Assembly: GCA_022564135.1 (NCBI GenBank)
Contig: JADFLZ010000076.1
Location: 1-8,295, forward strand
Reading direction: 5' to 3'
From: Candidatus Zixiibacteriota bacterium
Lineage (GTDB): Bacteria; Zixibacteria; MSB-5A5; GN15; FEB-12
DNA: 8,295 nt
The stretch's first letter is position 1; each line of letters opens with the position of its first letter. This document shows, one piece after another, positions 6,296-8,295 of the stretch. The position numbers and the translations under genes were made by a program. The notes beneath the pieces are model-generated. The model saw only the letters and a list, made by a program, of their open reading frames with translations. It had not been told where the DNA came from and searched no databases.

Positions 6296-6337
6296 AAATA
6301 ATTCAGGCAGTACTTTTGAGTTCCGTCAGAATAATTT
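6296..6337 (-). terminator. Imperfect hairpin spanning the his stop codon, weak terminator candidate
   Basis: Arms 6296-6313 and 6320-6337 pair at 13 of 18 positions plus one G-U, around a 6-nt loop. The stem includes bases of the TAA that ends the his ORF. No clear T-run follows on the minus strand, so termination here is only possible. Confidence 0.25.
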
Positions 6338-7277
6338 ATGGCAGCCTCGCTTTGGCGGCGCGGGCGTGCCATTTGAGACCTTCGAGCTCAGCCAGTTCGG
6401 CCGCATCACGGGCTATATTCTTTAGTTCATCAGATTCTCGCATTTTTAGCCATGTTGGTTGCCGCAGGAAAAACGTTACCGACAAACCGCCAGTGCGCCT
6501 GGCGCCACCGGATGTCGGCAAGACATGATTGGGGCCGACTCCATAATCGCCGAAGACTTCGGCACTTCGTTCTCCTATAAACAGTGCCCCGTAATTTTTT
6601 AGTCCAGATATCAGGCTCTTAGGATTCTCGACTGAAAGTTGAAGATGCTCCGGCGCTATACTATTGACGACAGCAACAGCCTGACTAAGATCACTTAGCT
6701 GGACAGCAAAGCCATTTTGCAACGACCGTAAAGCAATATCAGTCGGGTCGGACTCAAGAAATCGAAGCAGTTCATTACGTACCCGCGGGTTGGCGTACAG
6801 GCGGGTCGAGGATTTCAGCAGGGTTGAAAATGACTGCAGCCGATTGATACGAAGTGTTTCACCGGTTGAAGTGATATCTATAATGCAGTCGGCGTCCTCA
6901 GGCGGAAAGACTTCGGTGGCTCCATAGGACTTTATGCAGACGGCGTCCCAACCGTTTTTGTCGATCCACTCTTTGGTCAGTCGCCTGCCTTTCAGCGTTC
7001 CATTTTTCAGATACTCTATGGGGGCGGCGGCGACCAGTTCGACCGGATCAAGTTCGGTGTTTAATAGTTCAACCAGATCGACCTGTAATTCGGCCACCCA
7101 GTCGGCTCCGGCAAAACCGAGATCGCGCGAACCTATATGGAGCATCTCGATAATATTCTGCGGTTTGAGGATTTTTGCCTCAATCCAGGGAATAGATACT
7201 CTGGGACGGTAGCCTCTGTCAGATACACGAACCTCTATACCGGCATCAGCCAGAAGGCGAATGACGCCTGCTTGCAT
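6336..7277 (-). CDS. hisG: HisG-HisD chimera: ATP phosphoribosyltransferase core joined to the C-terminal third of histidinol dehydrogenase
   Basis: The open part is 313 codons from the ATG at 7277. Residues 1 to about 165 are HisG, the first enzyme of histidine synthesis (ATP plus PRPP to phosphoribosyl-ATP): L-K-P-Q-N-I-I-E-M-L, G-S-R-D-L-G-F-A-G-A-D-W, the E-V-F-P-P-E-D-A-D stretch, and the PRPP loop D-I-T-S-T-G-E-T-L (134-142). From about residue 180 it is HisD: A-P-E-H-L (catalytic Glu210/His211), G-D-Y (Asp244), G-P-N-H-V-L-P-T (His251), and a C-terminal His304. The HisD part lacks the NAD-binding domain and the Zn ligands equivalent to E. coli Gln259 and His262, so it cannot be a working dehydrogenase by itself. 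The ATG at 7277 sits inside the conserved K-L-G-L-P-K-G-R-M start of HisG; the expected upstream start is blocked by a stop. HisG also appears to lack about 7-9 core residues near 99/100. It may be a pseudogene or a natural fusion. Confidence 0.8.
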   Translation of the reverse strand: MQAGVIRLLADAGIEVRVSDRGYRPRVSIPWIEAKILKPQNIIEMLHIGSRDLGFAGADWVAELQVDLVELLNTELDPVELVAAAPIEYLKNGTLKGRRLTKEWIDKNGWDAVCIKSYGATEVFPPEDADCIIDITSTGETLRINRLQSFSTLLKSSTRLYANPRVRNELLRFLESDPTDIALRSLQNGFAVQLSDLSQAVAVVNSIAPEHLQLSVENPKSLISGLKNYGALFIGERSAEVFGDYGVGPNHVLPTSGGARRTGGLSVTFFLRQPTWLKMRESDELKNIARDAAELAELEGLKWHARAAKARLP

Positions 7278-7340
7278 TCTTCCTTTAGGCAGACCCAGTT
7301 TAATGGGGGCTTAGTTTTTTGCTGTCATGACCATTTCCTT
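7278..7340 (-). pseudogene. hisG: Broken 5' end of hisG: good RBS and ATG followed by an in-frame TAA at codon 6
   Basis: AAGGAAA (7340-7334) precedes an ATG at 7328 that is in frame with the HisG ORF. It reads M-T-A-K-N, then TAA (7313-7311), then A-P-I-K-L-G-L-P-K-G-R-M. The residues after the stop are the conserved first strand of HisG, so the coding frame clearly once began here. Between the TAA and the ATG at 7277 there is no ATG, GTG or TTG. Either a nonsense change, a sequencing or assembly error near the A6 and C5 runs, or a rare start such as ATT/CTG explains it. Confidence 0.7.
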
Positions 7341-7383
7341 TATTTCAGGCCCTGACCGGCGATTATATTTTTAAGGGAGTTAT

Positions 7384-7412
7384 AAAAAAACGCCGGTCAA
7401 GGGACCGACGTT
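7384..7412 (-). terminator. Intrinsic terminator of the his attenuator
   Basis: In minus-strand RNA, AACGUCGGUC (7412-7403), a CCUU loop and GACCGGCGUU (7398-7389) form a 10-bp stem including one G-U pair, followed by a run of U (7 T from 7390 to 7384). On the plus strand the G-U becomes a C-A mismatch, which supports minus-strand function. It lies between the His-rich leader peptide and hisG, exactly where a his attenuator belongs. I did not find an unambiguous anti-terminator arm upstream. Confidence 0.88.
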
Positions 7413-7446
7413 ATAATTTTATCTTTAACTATTTACAGACAAAGCA

Positions 7447-7539
7447 TCACATGCCGACCCGGGGGGTGGTATGATGATGGTGATGATGCTGACAGGTAGA
7501 GATTGCTGTCGCTGCATTTATGTCTGTAATAGTCTTCAT
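7447..7539 (-). CDS. hisL: his operon leader peptide with six consecutive histidine codons
   Basis: A 30-residue ORF: ATG at 7539, then T-C-Q, six His codons (7488-7471), T-T-P-R-V-G-M and TGA. In transcription attenuation, ribosome stalling at His codons when charged His-tRNA is scarce prevents the downstream terminator from forming, so hisG is expressed. The peptide is translated only as a sensor. The surroundings fit fully: a strong promoter before it, an intrinsic terminator 35 nt after it and hisG behind that. No clear Shine-Dalgarno is present; the predicted transcription start is at or within a few bases of the ATG, so the message may be leaderless. The peptide is longer than the 16-residue E. 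coli HisL, but the tandem His run is the defining trait. Confidence 0.87.
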   Translation of the reverse strand: MKTITDINAATAISTCQHHHHHHTTPRVGM

Positions 7540-7546
7540 GGCTTTC

Positions 7547-7574
7547 AATATACTGGTTTCTGTTATTTTGTCAA
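7547..7574 (-). promoter_or_regulatory. Promoter of the his leader/hisG transcript
   Basis: On the minus strand a perfect TTGACA (7574-7569) is followed after 16 nt by TATATT (7552-7547), 5 of 6 to the -10 consensus. Transcription would start about 7540, next to the ATG of the leader peptide at 7539. Confidence 0.75.
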
Positions 7575-7660
7575 TATCTTAATTCCAGTAACGACTTGTT
7601 ATTAGAAAAGTTCCCATTGGCAGCAATTCAATTTAATTCGAGTCGCCCACTTTATAAATT

Positions 7661-7698
7661 AACCGGATCCGCGGACGTATGGCTTGATTGAGCCGGTT
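7661..7698 (-). terminator. Possible weak terminator after the MetA-like gene
   Basis: AACCGG (7661-7666) and CCGGTT (7693-7698) pair perfectly, with an inner GGCT...AGCC option. The minus-strand sequence after it is AT-rich (AATTTATAAAG) but has no true T-run. It starts right at the stop codon of the barrel gene. Confidence 0.3.
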
Positions 7699-8295
7699 CA
7701 GTTCATGATTCTGATGCCAATAAGGAAGCTGGGGGCACGTTCGGTCTGCAGACCGAGCTGATTTTGCCAGAGGGGAAATTGCAGGAGACTTTCCAGTATA
7801 ATTGATGACAATGTCACTTTGAAGCCGGGGGAAAGCAAAAGGACCGACTCGCCGGTATTTGCTATGGTGTTGCCGTCTTTTGAATCAGAAGAAATTTTTA
7901 AGTATGAAAATTCTATAACAGGTGCCAGAGCGAAATTAGCGTTTTGTCCAAGACCAAACTGGTAGGCCAAAGCGCTTTCCATTGAAAACTCATCACCGGC
8001 GTCACGATTGGCGCTGCTGGTTCTGGCCATGCCATTCCAGACGTAGGTCACATTAACGTCGATGCCCCAGGAACGGCTGCGTCCTGATACAAATGTTCCC
8101 AGGTGCAAATCCCAGCTGTTGGAAGTGAAGTTGTCAGCGCCGCTTGGAATTTCAAGCCCCAAAGTCGGCGAAATTCCTATGGTATAACCTGGCGTATTGA
8201 GGCGGAGCAGTCTGTATTTTGCCAGCAGCAGAATATCAATAAGTCCGGTACTTGTAGAGCTATGTCCCTGCATCTTGATTTCGTTTCGCCGAATT
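7698..8295 (-). CDS. Outer-membrane beta-barrel of the MetA/phenol-degradation 'transporter' family (5' end outside window)
   Basis: About 199 residues are visible; the frame stays open to the edge, so the start lies beyond it, and the in-frame ATG at 8273 is probably internal. The pattern matches the Phenol_MetA_deg family: S-S-T-S-T-G-L-I-D-I-L-L-L-A-K-Y-R-L-L, then G-I-S-P-T-L-G-L-E-I-P-S-G, N-S-W-D-L-H-L-G, D-V-N-V-T-Y-V-W-N-G, and Q-F-P-L-W-Q-N before a final L-I-G-I-R-I. Alternating short beta strands fit an outer-membrane barrel, but no substrate can be named. It is not in the same unit as hisG, which has its own promoter in the 158 nt between them. Family members usually have about 250-300 residues, so roughly the C-terminal two thirds is present. 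Confidence 0.75.
   Translation of the reverse strand, partial: IRRNEIKMQGHSSTSTGLIDILLLAKYRLLRLNTPGYTIGISPTLGLEIPSGADNFTSNSWDLHLGTFVSGRSRSWGIDVNVTYVWNGMARTSSANRDAGDEFSMESALAYQFGLGQNANFALAPVIEFSYLKISSDSKDGNTIANTGESVLLLSPGFKVTLSSIILESLLQFPLWQNQLGLQTERAPSFLIGIRIMN

Larger units (their letters stand above)
5931..6335. other. 405-nt intergenic region with regulatory sequence, no convincing gene
   Basis: This gap separates the his block from the respiratory operon. The part near 5980-6040 carries a promoter and two operator-like palindromes, listed separately. The middle (about 6041-6162) is AT-rich with no clear structure beyond a loose ATTAG...CTAAT repeat at 6121-6138. The part 6163-6337 holds several inverted repeats. 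Open frames on either strand lack ribosome binding sites and recognisable protein motifs. I see no tRNA or known RNA motif here. Confidence 0.6.

Noticed and set aside
6231..6425. Plus-strand ORF overlapping the end of the his chimera
   Set aside because: Much of it is antisense to conserved HisD sequence; it has no supporting RBS or motif.
7471..7488. Six tandem His codons as a cloning-vector His-tag contaminant
   Set aside because: The run lies in a short ORF between a promoter and an intrinsic terminator in front of hisG, which is the natural his-leader setting; no vector sequence flanks it.
1..8295. CRISPR arrays, tRNA or rRNA genes and insertion sequences
   Set aside because: No regularly spaced repeats, no cloverleaf or rRNA-like sequence and no transposase motifs were seen on either strand.

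Overview
The window carries one strand of biology: every gene I can support is read from the minus strand, so transcription runs from high to low coordinates. Three blocks are visible. The organism looks like an uncultured Gram-negative bacterium with moderate GC, because it has an outer-membrane beta-barrel, several lipoproteins and many periplasmic c-type haem proteins. The protein styles recall FCB-group lineages such as Zixibacteria, but the sequence alone does not fix the taxonomy.

Block 1 (8295 to 7698) is the 3' part of a gene for an outer-membrane channel-like protein of the MetA/phenol-degradation 'transporter' family, cut by the window edge.

Block 2 (7574 to 6336) is a histidine-biosynthesis control region and a damaged or rearranged his gene. 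A consensus-like sigma-70 promoter is followed at once by a 30-residue leader peptide with six consecutive His codons. Next comes a 10-bp hairpin with a T-run, the layout of a classical his attenuator. Behind it lies an ORF whose first half is HisG (ATP phosphoribosyltransferase) and whose last third is only the C-terminal part of HisD (histidinol dehydrogenase). The best-placed ATG for this ORF (7328, with a good Shine-Dalgarno) runs into an in-frame TAA at codon 6, and a short core segment of HisG appears to be missing. No other his gene follows. This looks like a his operon collapsed by deletion, or an unusual fusion, with its regulation still readable.

Block 3 (about 6040 to 1, continuing off the left edge) is a six-gene respiratory operon. 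Its order is: cytochrome oxidase subunit IV fused to a cytochrome c; an outer-membrane monohaem cytochrome-porin resembling Cyc2; a His-rich lipoprotein with possible P19/Tp34-like metal-binding repeats; a cupredoxin; a six-haem lipoprotein built from repeated cytochrome c domains; and a small monohaem lipoprotein cytochrome that runs off the edge. Spacing is tight (22, 22, 37 and 69 nt, then a 4-nt overlap). In front is a promoter with a perfect CRP-type TGTGA-N6-TCACA palindrome and a second perfect palindrome over the -35 box.

Taken together, block 3 could form an electron path from the outer membrane through periplasmic copper and haem carriers to a terminal oxidase. It is reminiscent of the Acidithiobacillus rus operon (cyc2, cyc1, cox genes, rusticyanin), but with different carriers. 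The electron source (iron, another metal, an electrode-like donor or something else) is not shown by the sequence. The 405-nt gap between blocks 2 and 3 holds regulatory palindromes and hairpins but no convincing gene.
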